64,000 bases of DNA from Arbacia lixula (GCA_963669155.1 OZ022580.1:25727299-25791298); one strand, 5' to 3'. Numbered from the stretch's first letter, positions 51,501 to 60,004 are shown. Notes: generated from the letters alone by a model not told the origin. A program made the numbers and translations.

Positions 51501-52318
51501 TCTGAAATATTAAATGATTATTTTGCTACATCATATAAGGAAATGATTGATGTTTAGATCGATTAAAAGAATAGGAGAAGTGCAGGCAATGATGACATTG
51601 ACATTGATAAAGAGGAAGGTCAGATACGGAGACCAATATTATGAAGAAACGATGAGAATGCGTCATCATTACAAGGTATACAAATAAGTTCACAAAATGC
51701 AGGCATGGGCGGAAATCCCGGGGGGGACGGGGGGGGGGGGGGTCGTGTCTCCCCTACCATTTCGAAGGGGGGGGGGGACACAATATCAAATGTCCCCCCC
51801 CACTATTTTCGTTCGTGTACAAAATTTTGTAGAAAAACGTCATAACCCCCCCCCCCCCACCACCACCATTTCGAAAGGGGGGGGGGACGCAATATCAAAT
51901 GTCCCCCCCCCCCACTATTTTCGGTCGTGTNNNNNNNNNNNNNNNNNNNNNNNNNNNNNNNNNNNNNNNNNNNNNNNNNNNNNNNNNNNNNNNNNNNNNN
52001 NNNNNNNNNNNNNNNNNNNNNNNNNNNNNNNNNNNNNNNNNNNNNNNNNNNNNNNNNNNNNNNNNNNNNNNNNNNNNNNNNNNNNNNNNNNNNNNNNNNN
52101 NNNNNNNNNNNNNNNNNNNNNNNNNNNNNNTGTTAGTAAAAACCTTCATGCCAAATCACAACTATCATACAATTAAGTAAGAACTGCGTTCCTAGTACGC
52201 CATTATAACAAGGCTTTTTACGAACTCTAACACCAAATAGATACTTACCACAAATGACATTGAATGGAAGACAAGCCAAGATCAGGAAGAAAAACATCCT
52301 TGCCTTTGAGGAAGTCAT
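31158..52318 (-). CDS. SRCR-Tie-like ectodomain receptor without kinase, gene span
   Basis: This entry gives the span; the exons are listed below. Fifteen exons give 3138 coding bases, 1045 residues. Order: signal peptide, SRCR x3, Ig, Ig, EGF x3 with a microexon, Ig-like, FN3-like, TM helix, 72-residue tail. From the first Ig to the TM this is the order of vertebrate Tie1/Tie2, though with one FN3-like domain where those have three. The second EGF (CEGLQACVPDPYGCSC) matches the distinctive Tie EGF containing CLPDPYGCSC. Unlike Tie it has three N-terminal group A SRCR domains and stops soon after the membrane with tyrosine motifs instead of a kinase. All extracellular junctions are phase 1, so shuffling is structurally easy. 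By analogy it is a surface receptor binding ligands or microbes through SRCR and Ig modules and signalling through partner kinases; that role is inference. An identical second first exon lies at 59407-59476. Confidence 0.82.
31512..31614 (-). CDS. Receptor exon: transmembrane helix
   Basis: A 103-bp exon, phase 1 in and phase 2 out, from cattccag to ctcgg/gtgagt. VAPWVLFGLLLVAVVVLVVL is a clean single helix; Tyr-Arg-Lys follow on the inner side, in the next exon. Confidence 0.92.
32277..32621 (-). CDS. Receptor exon: FN3-like domain
   Basis: A 345-bp phase 1-1 exon from tctcatag to tctgt/gtgagt. It reads YDLFYSLSG and later SLSGLVPDSNYSLAVSAWTE, the L-P-x-x-x-Y-x-L-x-V-x-A pattern of fibronectin type III strands E-F. 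It takes the place of the Tie FN3 region, but only one copy is present. Confidence 0.82.
33128..33478 (-). CDS. Receptor exon: Ig-like domain 3
   Basis: A 351-bp phase 1-1 exon from attcgtag to acacg/gtaagt. The cysteines in PGIIVCEVRYAS and EEFTCEVSDVT frame an Ig-like fold, though GLTYRFEVAF could also fit FN3. Its place between the EGFs and FN3 equals Tie Ig3. Confidence 0.78.
33630..34447. mobile_element. Foldback element in receptor intron
   Basis: The ends are inverted (cgaaatagcgagct at 33639, agctcgctatttcg at 34424). Inner arms also pair (ccagttcgtaatta near 33752, taactacgaactgg near 34170), and ggtcatagtgaccaaac occurs in both halves. The core 34255-34320 repeats agctcgagctaattcgcgaa. 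This is a non-autonomous foldback transposon or a large cruciform. Confidence 0.6.
34448..35705. other. Intron, no feature seen
   Basis: AT-rich intron DNA without recognised exon or repeat. Confidence 0.5.
35706..35729 (-). CDS. Receptor exon: 24-bp microexon ending the EGF region
   Basis: Between tcttccag and ctcgg/gtaagt lie 24 bases that are phase 1-1 and read GRYGSDCS when joined, which is the start pattern of a Tie-type EGF (G-x-Y-G-x-x-C). It links the third EGF to the Ig-like exon in frame, but the gene would also be in frame without it. Confidence 0.5.
36734..36871 (-). CDS. Receptor exon: Tie-type EGF 3
   Basis: A 138-bp phase 1-1 exon from gatgatcacag-type acceptor to gccaag/gtttgt. 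It encodes CEAGEFGAGCSEQCHCLSGG followed by CSPGWTGPNCQ, an eight-Cys laminin/Tie-like EGF. Confidence 0.85.
37790..37948 (-). CDS. Receptor exon: Tie-type EGF 2
   Basis: A 159-bp phase 1-1 exon from ctgtccag to tcaag/gtgacc. It reads CARYHFGDECELSC, then GCEGLQACVPDPYGCSC and VPGYKGFNC. The P-D-P-Y-G-C-S-C core is a recognisable Tie1/Tie2 trait. Confidence 0.9.
37996..38055. repeat. (GA)n microsatellite
   Basis: About 50 bases of GA with a short GT interruption. Confidence 0.95.
38188..38262. repeat. (GA)n microsatellite
   Basis: About 70 bases of imperfect GA repeat in the same intron. Confidence 0.95.
38430..38567 (-). CDS. Receptor exon: Tie-type EGF 1
   Basis: A 138-bp phase 1-1 exon from tatcccag to aatag/gtactc. 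It reads CPAGRYDTSSGCTRLC, then CINGGICDDLTGECVC and APGFRGANC. Confidence 0.9.
38935..39610. repeat. Degenerate minisatellite with (GT)n core
   Basis: Words such as acatgggtgt, aggttaacat and tgtggtata recur with a loose 25-40 base spacing. A (GT)n run lies at 39449-39545. Confidence 0.75.
40148..40297 (-). CDS. Receptor exon: Ig domain 2, second half
   Basis: A 150-bp phase 1-1 exon from gttaacag to agag/gtatgt. TYTFSDAINTTNAGIYELQY is the E-F strand pattern (D-A ... A-G-x-Y), here without the usual second cysteine. Confidence 0.82.
40500..40650. repeat. Palindromic AT-rich element around aaacgcgttt
   Basis: gtatttatcaactc at 40510 is inverted at 40587 (gagttgataaac), and aaacgcgtttaaa forms the inner arms. 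It is a small foldback sequence in an intron. Confidence 0.5.
40944..41084 (-). CDS. Receptor exon: Ig domain 2, first half
   Basis: A 141-bp phase 1-1 exon from gtttccag to tgagg/gtaagt. It contains KTTRTVSAGDLNVTLEMVEA and FWRHHSFIY, giving the Ig Trp. The two-exon layout is kept by matched phases. Confidence 0.82.
42073..42384 (-). CDS. Receptor exon: Ig domain 1
   Basis: A 312-bp phase 1-1 exon. I chose the acceptor cacacccaag, behind a long pyrimidine tract, because it alone keeps phase 1 with the SRCR exon. Ig marks are PTLALVSRGIASSESGNAWF, Cys, Leu-Trp-Leu, then VASYGAFFCEVVMNG. Closer AGs (42370, 42376) give the wrong phase. Confidence 0.8.
42428..42489. repeat. (GA)n microsatellite / pyrimidine tract of acceptor
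   Basis: An imperfect GA repeat of about 60 bases. On the minus strand it is the extended pyrimidine tract before the Ig 1 acceptor. Confidence 0.9.
43219..43554 (-). CDS. Receptor exon: SRCR domain 3
   Basis: A 336-bp phase 1-1 exon from cttaccag to cactg/gtaagg. It encodes a whole SRCR domain: GRIRLVTGE, then VWGTIC, VVCRQLGY, IYCTGQE and LTDCPYS, then C and VTC. Six cysteines in one exon fit group A. Confidence 0.95.
44995..45327 (-). CDS. Receptor exon: SRCR domain 2
   Basis: A 333-bp phase 1-1 exon from cttatacag to caatg/gtatgc. It encodes GDIRLVGG, KWGTVCDNYW, EVVCRQLGY, VQCGSW, LSDCSHRGWG and a closing VSC. Six cysteines, group A. Confidence 0.96.
45609..45632. repeat. (TA)n microsatellite
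   Basis: A short TA run in an intron. Confidence 0.9.
46118..46438 (-). CDS. Receptor exon: SRCR domain 1
   Basis: A 321-bp phase 1-1 exon from gttccag to tgtg/gtaaga. It encodes GYVRLVNGDAP, QWGTICDDTWDSNDARVVC, VFCDGSEFRLDNCSHSDW and a closing VEC. Joined to the signal-peptide exon it gives Asp-Thr-Ser-Gly-Tyr as the start of the mature region. Confidence 0.96.
46600..48439 (+). pseudogene. Dead LINE reverse transcriptase
   Basis: The first intron of the receptor holds a broken non-LTR reverse transcriptase on the opposite strand. Recognisable parts are DYEDVTNRWVEYIRD, EMEKAVKGVKDGKASGLDNV, GYMTGKGTREGIFHLISR and the C-terminal TYGSES ... LKYFGHIVRR and GKRGRGRPPTSWTDDIRK block, with stops and frameshifts between them. 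It resembles RTE/CR1-like endonuclease-reverse transcriptase elements. It is not functional. Confidence 0.8.
48440..49070. other. Intron DNA, no feature seen
   Basis: AT-rich sequence between the dead LINE and the start of the 7.1-kb repeat array. Confidence 0.5.
49488..49778 (-). other. Unrecognised ORF in repeat unit 1
   Basis: A 96-codon open frame (MAYHNYALLFSKDNV start, later KKHCEKLTRQRTYERAD) has a diverged open counterpart at 55949-56293. I do not recognise it. It may be part of a transposon protein or the chance survival of a frame. Confidence 0.3.
50442..51130 (+). pseudogene. LINE endonuclease fragment, unit 1
   Basis: GVTETCLKDNALLGNVQGYT and FVNNNRIGKRG match the first part of an AP-endonuclease domain of CR1/Rex1-like LINEs, with Cys in place of the usual Trp after TET. 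Several stops follow. A copy lies at about 56980-57680. Confidence 0.65.
51713..51930. repeat. G/C-homopolymer element, unit 1 (broken by gap)
   Basis: After gcatgggcggaaatcccg, runs of G and C alternate, separated by taccatttcgaa, acacaatatcaaatgt and ctattttcgttcgtgt. The fuller copy is at 58253-59137. Confidence 0.8.
51931..52130. other. Assembly gap (200 N)
   Basis: Exactly 200 N, probably a fixed-size placeholder. By alignment to unit 2 it hides at least the rest of the G/C-homopolymer element, about 400-800 bases. Confidence 0.95.
52249..52318 (-). CDS. Receptor first coding exon: signal peptide (proximal copy)
   Basis: ATG at 52318-52316 opens 23 codons with a basic start (MTSSKAR) and a hydrophobic core (MFFFLILACLPFNVIC), ending at tgtg/gtaagt in phase 1. 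That phase fits the SRCR 1 exon 5.8 kb away, and the peptide is a typical secretory signal. A second, identical copy is at 59407-59476, so either could be used. Confidence 0.75.
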
Positions 52319-52410
52319 ATTAATGGAGCTTGAGATTTCCCGTCATTAAAATTCGATCATACACCCAGTGATACAACTATACGCAGTGCAAAAATAGTTA
52401 TCGACTCACT

Positions 52411-52420
52411 TCATATATTT
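52411..52420 (-). promoter_or_regulatory. TATA-like element, proximal promoter
   Basis: On the minus strand AAATATATGA lies about 95 bases before the ATG, a plausible TATA position for a start site near 52385. The same site occurs before the distal copy at 59569-59578. Confidence 0.3.
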
Positions 52421-52797
52421 TTCGAAAGCTGGTTCCTTGTTTGAGAAAGCAAGTTTGCGACAAGCTTTGACCCCGTGGTGAAAAGCACACTGACACACGC
52501 AATGCATACAAATAATGTGCAGTCAACACATTAAAACCAATACAGATCTAGTATGGTCACAATGGGGTTTTCAAATCATATGCTGGGGACCCAAATGTAT
52601 GAAGCGCTACATTTCATACAAAAAGAAACGTTACAACTCGAAATAAGGTGAAATGTACGCACTAAAAACCAAAGGATGTCATCTTATTTCGATGCAGGTT
52701 TTGTGGCATTTCGTGAATTATTATGTTTTGTAGTAATCCTGGAAACCTTAAATGAGATTTTCACTTTTGGACAAATTCAGATATTGCAATTTGGTGT

Positions 52798-52801
52798 ATG
52801 A

Positions 52802-52846
<45 letters not shown>

Positions 52847-53433
52847 CAGCCCTTGTGGAGCAGCACTTCCCAAAAGAACACCAGCTCCACAAGATCTGCA
52901 ACAGAAACACGCTGAAAGTCAGCTATAGCTGCATGGACAATATGGCCACAACAATAAAGGCTCACAACAACAAGATCACAGACACTAGCAAAGACAAAGC
53001 CAAGGATTCTTGCAACTGCAGAAAGAAAGAAGACTGCCCGATCCCTGGAAAATGCATGGCCACCAATGTCATCTATGAAGCCGAGGTAGTGACATCTAGG
53101 GACAGGAAAGTGTACATCGGTCTCACATCAACTCCATTCAAGACAAGGTACGCAAACCACAAAGCAAGCATCACCAATCGGGGGAAACGGCACCAAACTG
53201 AACTCAGCAAGCACATATGGAGACTGAAGGATGAAGGAACGCCCTTCTCAGTAAAATGGAGAATCGTAAGGCATGCACAGCCCTACTCACCCAAAACAAA
53301 GAGGTGCAACCTGTGTCTGTGGGAGAAGTACCACATAATCACGGCCAAGAAAACAGCAATGATAAACTCAAGAACAGAACTCATTTCAACTTGTAAACAC
53401 AAGAAGAAATTTTTCCTTTCAGGTTATAATTAA
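52798..53433 (+). mobile_element. Penelope-like GIY-YIG endonuclease ORF, unit 1
   Basis: This is the C-terminal third of a Penelope-like retroelement protein. LHKICNRNTLKVSYSCMDNM is the end of the RT-linker part. CNCRKKEDCPIPGKC is the Cys cluster, and VIYEAEV with KVYIGLTSTPFKTRYANHKA is the GIY-YIG core with its Arg. CNLCLWEKYHI carries the catalytic Glu. The RT domain is missing: a TA microsatellite takes its place and supplies the Ile-Tyr start, so this is a 5'-truncated copy. The 3' part reaches about 53690. Confidence 0.85.
52806..52842. repeat. (TA)n microsatellite
   Basis: TA repeat directly before the Penelope-like ORF. Confidence 0.95.
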
Positions 53434-53777
53434 CCATAGAACACCCCCCCCCCCCCCATATGTGTCAAACATTACCCCATTTCCCCCAATTCTCCTCACT
53501 CAGTTTAAAGAATAGCTATTATCTGTTCACTGTAGCCATTTATCCCCCTTACATTGTGTCTTTTGTTTGTTTGCTTGACTGCACTAGAGTTATTGTTCTC
53601 TTTAGCTGCACTTTAGTTCAACATTAAATCTGATTTAGTTGCTGATGAACCCTCAGGGGGAAACAGTCTGTACAACTAAAATCTAAGCAACTCGCTCCAC
53701 CCTAATACTATACTACATGAAGCTCCTATATGTACATGTAGTTGAGCACTTTTCAGTAACTGCAGTTTCGTATAGTC

Positions 53778-53830
<53 letters not shown>

Positions 53831-53905
53831 ATATGTATATATGTATGTATATATATATATGTATATATATATATGCGTGTGTGTGTGTGTGTGTATGTGT
53901 GTGTG
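53778..53905. repeat. (TA)n/(TG)n compound microsatellite
   Basis: About 45 bases of TA, then mixed TA/TG repeats. Confidence 0.95.
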
Positions 53906-55055
53906 TGAAAGAGAGGGATAAGGGAAGTTTTATTAGTGTGTGAGGGGTGGAGCGTGAGGTTCAATAAAACGGAAAAAGGAGACGGGAAAATTAGAATACC
54001 TACATAGAATGAGAGGAGTAGATGATTTGAAAGGGAGATAACTTGAGTTGACGATATTGTATTTGCATGGTATGGATTTACTTGCTGAAATCAAACTAAG
54101 TATGCAGCAATTTAAATCCACAATAATTTTGCTTAAAGGTGTAGTTCACTCCAATCAAAAGCTGTTTCCAATCAAACGCTAAATAAGAGACAATGATTGG
54201 TACAAGTTTGGCTAAAATCACGGTGACCCATGCAAGAGCAGAGGAATATTGATTTTTATCAAGTTTCAAATATGGAAAGGAAATTGAAGGAGCCTGTGAT
54301 GTGGTGAGTTATAATAAGTTACGTGGCTCTCAACACTTTGGTTTTGACAGTCATACCAATCATGCCAATCATACATCATTTCCTTCGCTCCTCACATTGA
54401 CTTAGGACTTACCTAGCCCTAAGCATTACCTTATACATGCATTACACTATCTACTTATGCACATGTAAGTGAATCAGTGTGTTTGAATACACGTTCAGCT
54501 GCTTTAGTAGTTTTGCCCGTAGATACATTATATCTAGCGACAATAGGAGGCAGATTTTCAAGAAAATGTATTGTGTAAAATCGTTTTTGCGTGAACATAA
54601 TGTGGATGGTTTGTTTCCATTGAAATCATTTTTTTTTTTCATATCGAAAAACAGACAGGGTGACATCTGCTTAGGTCTTCGAGTCAATACAAACATGACA
54701 AATGCGCGTGACCCGTGTCATGTCTCAGGTACGTGTCAGGTTCCATGTTTGTAAACAGATGTAGCGTCAGTTTGCAGGAATTGCACGCTATAAAACTGTA
54801 TTCCCACAGGTCGTAGTTTTGCTTAGATGGCATAATGGGGCGTGATATGGATCATCTGATGCTGTCACAAAATCACAGATTTTAATCAGAGAGTCCCATC
54901 ATGATTATTCGCAGTGGTTATTATGTAGACAAATGTCTTAACCATAGTGATTCCGAGGACATCATCAATGATATTGAATTAATGATAATGCTTCAGGTTG
55001 TTTCATTTGGCGCCCCATCATGTTATGGGGGTGGGGGTGTTTCACCGATTGCAGT

Positions 55056-55215
55056 TCGATATTCCGAAGGTTTGTTATTCCGAAAGTTCTTAATTCCGAA
55101 ACACGTAAATTGCCCATACCTCGATGCTCGTTAGTCCGAAAACGAAAAATGATTCGTTAATCCGAGCATTTGTGGCGTAACGTTCGGAATAACGAACCTT
55201 CAGAATAACGAGGGC
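55056..55215. repeat. Palindromic ttccgaa/ttcggaataacgaa element
   Basis: gatattccgaaggtttgtta at the left pairs with cggaataacgaaccttcaga at the right. Related words occur at 15955-16005, and a full copy lies at 62056-62222. Confidence 0.6.
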
Positions 55216-55759
55216 TTCCCGTTTCACTAAGCTGTTCGTAGGCTAAGAACGACTTTACGCACAACTGGCGACCCTTTCTTGTGCTAAATGAGATTCTAAA
55301 TTATTTTGATTCCCATCTGCTCAAGTTGAAATCTGATCTTTATAAATCGAAATTCTTATTGTTAACAAGAGTCTGTTCACCCTGAAATTATTTTGATTTC
55401 AATAGAAAGAGACAAATTAAAAAAACATATGAGTGAAGGTTCGACGAAAATCGGTCAAAGGAAAAGAAGGTTATTTGATTTTAAAGTTTTGATTTTGTGA
55501 CGTCACATGCAAGGTGCTCTTTCATATGTTGTGTACAATTTTTTTTCCGAAAATGTGCATTTTCTCACAAAGATATGCATCCTTTTACTTGTGCATTTGA
55601 TACATTATTAGAAATACGTTTTTACACACATACCTGTACGAAAAAAAATCATTCCGTTATCAAATACAGAAAAAAAAGCAATTTATCGATTTATCTTGTA
55701 CACAAAGAAGGCATCAATAGTCAAAAGTGCTACAACCAAACACGGCGCAATTTTCTGCA

Positions 55760-55965
55760 AGATGAATGATGACAGCCACACAGTCATCCGTACTCCGGAT
55801 GACCTTTTTGACATCGGGCTGGACAATGTTGACTATCAACAGTTCAAACTTCCTCTCATTGATTAGATTATATCATGGTTTATCACCTGATCTTCGCATT
55901 CCCGTAACACATAATGGATGACCATGATTCAGATTTTGAGGTTCAAAATTATAATTTAATTAAAA
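55760..55965 (+). pseudogene. LINE 5' fragment ending in an A run
   Basis: A short open start (MNDDSHTVIRTPDDLFDIGL) runs into stops, and the match to the LINE at 62765-62940 stops at a run of 13 A. It is a truncated fragment. Confidence 0.5.
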
Positions 55966-56293
55966 AAAAAAAAATAGTCCATTCTGCTGAAGGGCTGTAA
56001 TCGATTTCATGCTGAGCCTGGGTTTTCCCAGGACACGTTACATGTTCACAGTCAAGCAAGGGCAAGGCTTCAAAATTTCCATTGATGTATTTCAACAAAT
56101 CTTTTGTGTCTGCGCGCTCATACGCGCGTTGCGTGGTTAACTTTTCGCAGTTCTTCTTGCACTTTAGTATGTATGATATTGTTCCGTTTGAAGCTCCAAT
56201 GAAGAACAGTTTCAGTCGCTGGAAGCTTAGAGCACATCTCTGTGTACGAACATTATCTTTTGCGAATAGCAAAGCATAATTATGATAGGCCAT
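55949..56293 (-). other. Unrecognised ORF in repeat unit 2
   Basis: The counterpart of the open frame at 49488-49778, 114 codons, starting MAYHNYALLFAKDNV. The C-terminal part differs because the junction with the LINE fragment lies there. Confidence 0.3.
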
Positions 56294-56979
56294 ACCCCAA
56301 TTTGTCTGAAGGTCCGACGGCCCATACCGCTCTGCGGTTGCATTTGCCGCTGAAGAGGAACTTTTAGGTCCATAAAAAAAGAAACAATTATTCCCTTAAG
56401 GAGTATACATGGTCTCTCGTTAATTTTGTACAATATTTGTACATTTTGCTGGCAATACTCTGTCTAATCAGACATTTTTTCAATGTTGTATTACCAAAGA
56501 TCTTTTGGGGTGATAGATCTGTAAAGTAATGTGATTGAATTCAACATCCCGTCGATTTAAAGGGATAGCCACCATGTTCGTTTCATAATGATGAAAAGGA
56601 TTGAGCTCTGTGAATAAGAAGGTAATGCAATTAAGCACATCCACTTACATGTGTGAAGTTTTAAGTTCACTTTCACATATTCGGACAAGTCAGTTTCGTA
56701 CCTTTTAACATGCACATGTCCGTAAATGTCAACTCCAATAACTTTCTTGTCTTCGTCTAGAAAATTACAAACTAGAGTACAAACAATAGTAAACGTTTAC
56801 AACCACACCTTGAAACTTCAAAACGTACTTTTAAATATCGGGTATATATCTTATTACTATTTCTATGTTCAATCTTGTATTCATTGCTTATAAGATTATA
56901 CGTTGTGAATAATCTTTTGTATTTGTGCACATTATTTACTCATTTTATTTGGGATTTGATGTTGTCTTGCTTATGTTTT

Positions 56980-57680
56980 GAAAACGATTGACGACATTAC
57001 ATTATCACATGGTTTAAATGTTCAGTATTCTGTATTAGGGGGTCACTGAAACGTGCCTAAAGGACAATGCTCCTCTGGGTAATGTTCAAGGTTATACATT
57101 TGTGAACAATAATAGAGCTGGAAAAAGAGGTCGGGGTTGCGTGTTTTCGTACAAGATAGCCTGATTTATGAATGTAGATTTTGATGTAAAAGACAATGCC
57201 GTGGAAAGCTTGTTTATAAGAAAAACCTAGATGTAATCTTAATGGTTATATATAGACCACCAATCAGCCACTTCAATCATTTTTAAACAAAATTTATTCT
57301 ATGTTGCAAACAGGGAAAGTAAAACGTTATATCTAATTGGGAACTAATGTCAATTTTTTACATGCCAACACTCGCCTAGATGCAAATCATTTCTTAAATC
57401 TGCGTACAACATTTTGTCTCTTTGTCACCACCCTACTCGTATGACTGAGCAGGTAATATACATAAGTAGATATTTCCGCAATGATGTACCAAAGAGATTA
57501 AGTGGTGTTATGTTAGTTGATATCAGTGACCATATTGATTTGTTGAGCAGTTCCCATGAAGATTAAAGGAAACAAAATATGTTATTTCAAAAAGAGAAGT
57601 ACACGAAAAACAGCACTGGGTTTTGTAAACGCGTAGAATGTATGCATTTTGATACAGAACTTCATTTTTTTTTAACGCCA
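56980..57680 (+). pseudogene. LINE endonuclease fragment, unit 2
   Basis: A second copy of the 50442-51130 fragment with an extra G (a frameshift) before the TET motif, and more stops. Confidence 0.6.
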
Positions 57681-58252
57681 TATATGCTAATAGGCTATTC
57701 TAAGTAAATATTTGCGTTTATGTGACAACTGTTTCCCCTCGCAAGAAATTAATGTTCAACATAAGTTTAAAAAACATTGAATTCGTAGATAACTAACAAA
57801 AAAAAAAGAAAAATGACAATTACTTAAGAAATTTGTAAAAAACAAAAAGCAAAAACGAAAGAGTCCTACTGAAAATAGGAAATCCGTCTATAGACAATTG
57901 TGTAAGTTAAGTCACTAATGCAAACAAAATAGGTCAATATGAATATGACAAAAAAAACATGAAACATGAAATCAACGTGAAAAACAATCAATGATACATT
58001 ACGTAAGGAAAATATACTGTACAATATATAGTATAGTTACAACAAAGATTGAATGTCTGAAATATTAAAAGATTATTTTGCTACATCTTATATAAGAAAA
58101 TGATTGATGTTTAGATCGATTCAAAGAATGGGACAAGTGCAGGCAATGATGACATTGACATTGATAAAGAGGAAGGTCAGATACGAAGACCAATATTATG
58201 AAGAAACGATGAGAATGCGTCAACATTATACAAATGACTTCACAAAATGCAG

Positions 58253-59137
58253 GCATGGGCGGAAATCCCGGGGGGACGGGGGGTCGTGTCCCCCCTACCA
58301 TTTCGAAGGGGGGGGGGGGGGGGGGGGGGGGACACAATATCAAAGTTCCCCCCCCCCCCACTATTTTCGTTCGTGTACAAAATTTTGGTCATAACCCTCC
58401 CCCCCCCACCACCATTTCGAAAGGGGGGGACACAATATCAAATGTCCCCCCCCCCCACTATTTTCGGTCGTGTACCCCCACGAGACTGGGCGGATTGGCG
58501 GATTAATTTTTTTTCGAAAAACGTCATAACCCCCCCCCCCCCCCAATGATGACATTGACATTGATAAAGAGGAAGGTCAGATACGAAGACCAATATTATG
58601 AAGAAACGATGAGAATGCGTCAACATTATACAAATGACTTCACAAAATGCAGGCATGGGCGGAAATCCCGGGGGGGACGGGGGGTCGTGTCCCCCCTACC
58701 ATTTCGAAGGGGGGGGGGGGGGGACACAATATCAAAGTTCCCCCCCCCCACTATTTTCGTTCGTGTACAAAATTTTGTAGAAAAACGTCATAACCCTCCC
58801 CCCCCCCCACCACCATTTCGAAAGGGGGGGACACAATATCAAATGTCCCCCCCCCCACTATTTTCGGTCGTGTACCCCCACGAGACTGGGCGGATTGGCG
58901 GATTAATTTTTTTTCGAAAAACGTCATAACCCCCCCCTCCCCCACCCCCCCCCCCCCCCCACTAAGAGCATTTTCAGAGACTGGGCGAGATAAAAAAAAA
59001 ATGAAGGAAAAAAAAATACATCCCCCAAATCCCATCACTACCCCCCCCCCCACCCCCCCCCCCCCCCCCCCCCGCTCAGCTAATTCTTGAGGAAAAACAT
59101 GTCCCCTCCACCTTCGGGGAGCGATTTCCGCCCATGA
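58253..59137. mobile_element. TIR-bounded G/C-homopolymer element, unit 2
   Basis: catgggcggaaatc at the start and gatttccgcccatg at 59124 are inverted ends. Inside, runs of 7-20 G and C alternate with fixed spacers (taccatttcgaa, acacaatatcaaa, ctattttcgttcgtgtac). A stretch of about 399 bases (58147 and 58546 starts) occurs twice, including the left end. It is probably a non-autonomous DNA element. Confidence 0.65.
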
Positions 59138-59406
59138 TTGCAGGTACTCATGTTTCGAACGTTTGGAAGGAAAAGATTGTACTCGAGGCTCAAGACAAAT
59201 CATTCCTTTCAGTTTTTTAATACCCCCCCCCCCCTTTACTCTCTTCTAAAAGAAGATTTGTTCTCACAATTGAAAGCACATTGAGCACTGTTAGTAAAAA
59301 CCTTCATGCCAAATCACAACTATCATACAATTAAGTAAGAACTGCGTTCCTAGTACGCCATTATAACAAGGCTTTTTACGAACTCTAACACCAAATAGAT
59401 ACTTAC

Positions 59407-59476
59407 CACAAATGACATTGAATGGAAGACAAGCCAAGATCAGGAAGAAAAACATCCTTGCCTTTGAGGAAGTCAT
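59407..59476 (-). CDS. Receptor first coding exon: signal peptide (distal copy)
   Basis: Identical to the exon at 52249-52318, with the same gtaagt donor and the same upstream 400 bases. It would splice to the same SRCR 1 exon from 13 kb away, giving the same protein from a second promoter. Confidence 0.65.
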
Positions 59477-59568
59477 ATTAATGGAGCTTGAGATTTCCCG
59501 TCATTAAAATTCGATCATACACCCAGTGATACAACTATACGCAGTGCAAAAATAGTTATCGACTCACT

Positions 59569-59578
59569 TCATATATTT
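59569..59578 (-). promoter_or_regulatory. TATA-like element, distal promoter
   Basis: The copy of the 52411 site, in the same position before the distal first exon. Confidence 0.3.
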
Positions 59579-59955
59579 TTCGAAAGCTGGTTCCTTGTTT
59601 GAGAAAGCAAGTTTGCGACAAGCTTTGACCCCGTGGTGAAAAGCACACTGACACACGCAATGCATACAAATAATGTGCAGTCAACACATTAAAACCAATA
59701 CAGATCTAGTATGGTCACAATGGGGTTTTCAAATCATATGCTGGGGACCCAAATGTATGAAGCGCTACATTTCATACAAAAAGAAACGTTACAACTCGAA
59801 ATAAGGTGAAATGTACGCACTAAAAACCAAAGGATGTCATCTTATTTCGATGCAGGTTTTGTGGCATTTCGTGAATTATTATGTTTTGTAGTAATCCTGG
59901 AAACCTTAAATGAGATTTTCACTTTTAGACAAATTCAGATATTGCAATTTGGTGT

Positions 59956-59959
59956 ATGA

Positions 59960-60004
<45 letters not shown>

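Larger units (their letters stand above)
49083..54360. repeat. 7.1-kb tandem block, unit 1 (internally deleted, with gap)
   Basis: The unit starts catgccaatcatacatcatt and carries, in order, LINE pieces, the G/C-homopolymer element, the N gap, the receptor first exon, the Penelope-like ORF and a TA/TG microsatellite. Against unit 2 it lacks about 1.2 kb near 49390-49510 and part of the G/C region. Confidence 0.85.
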
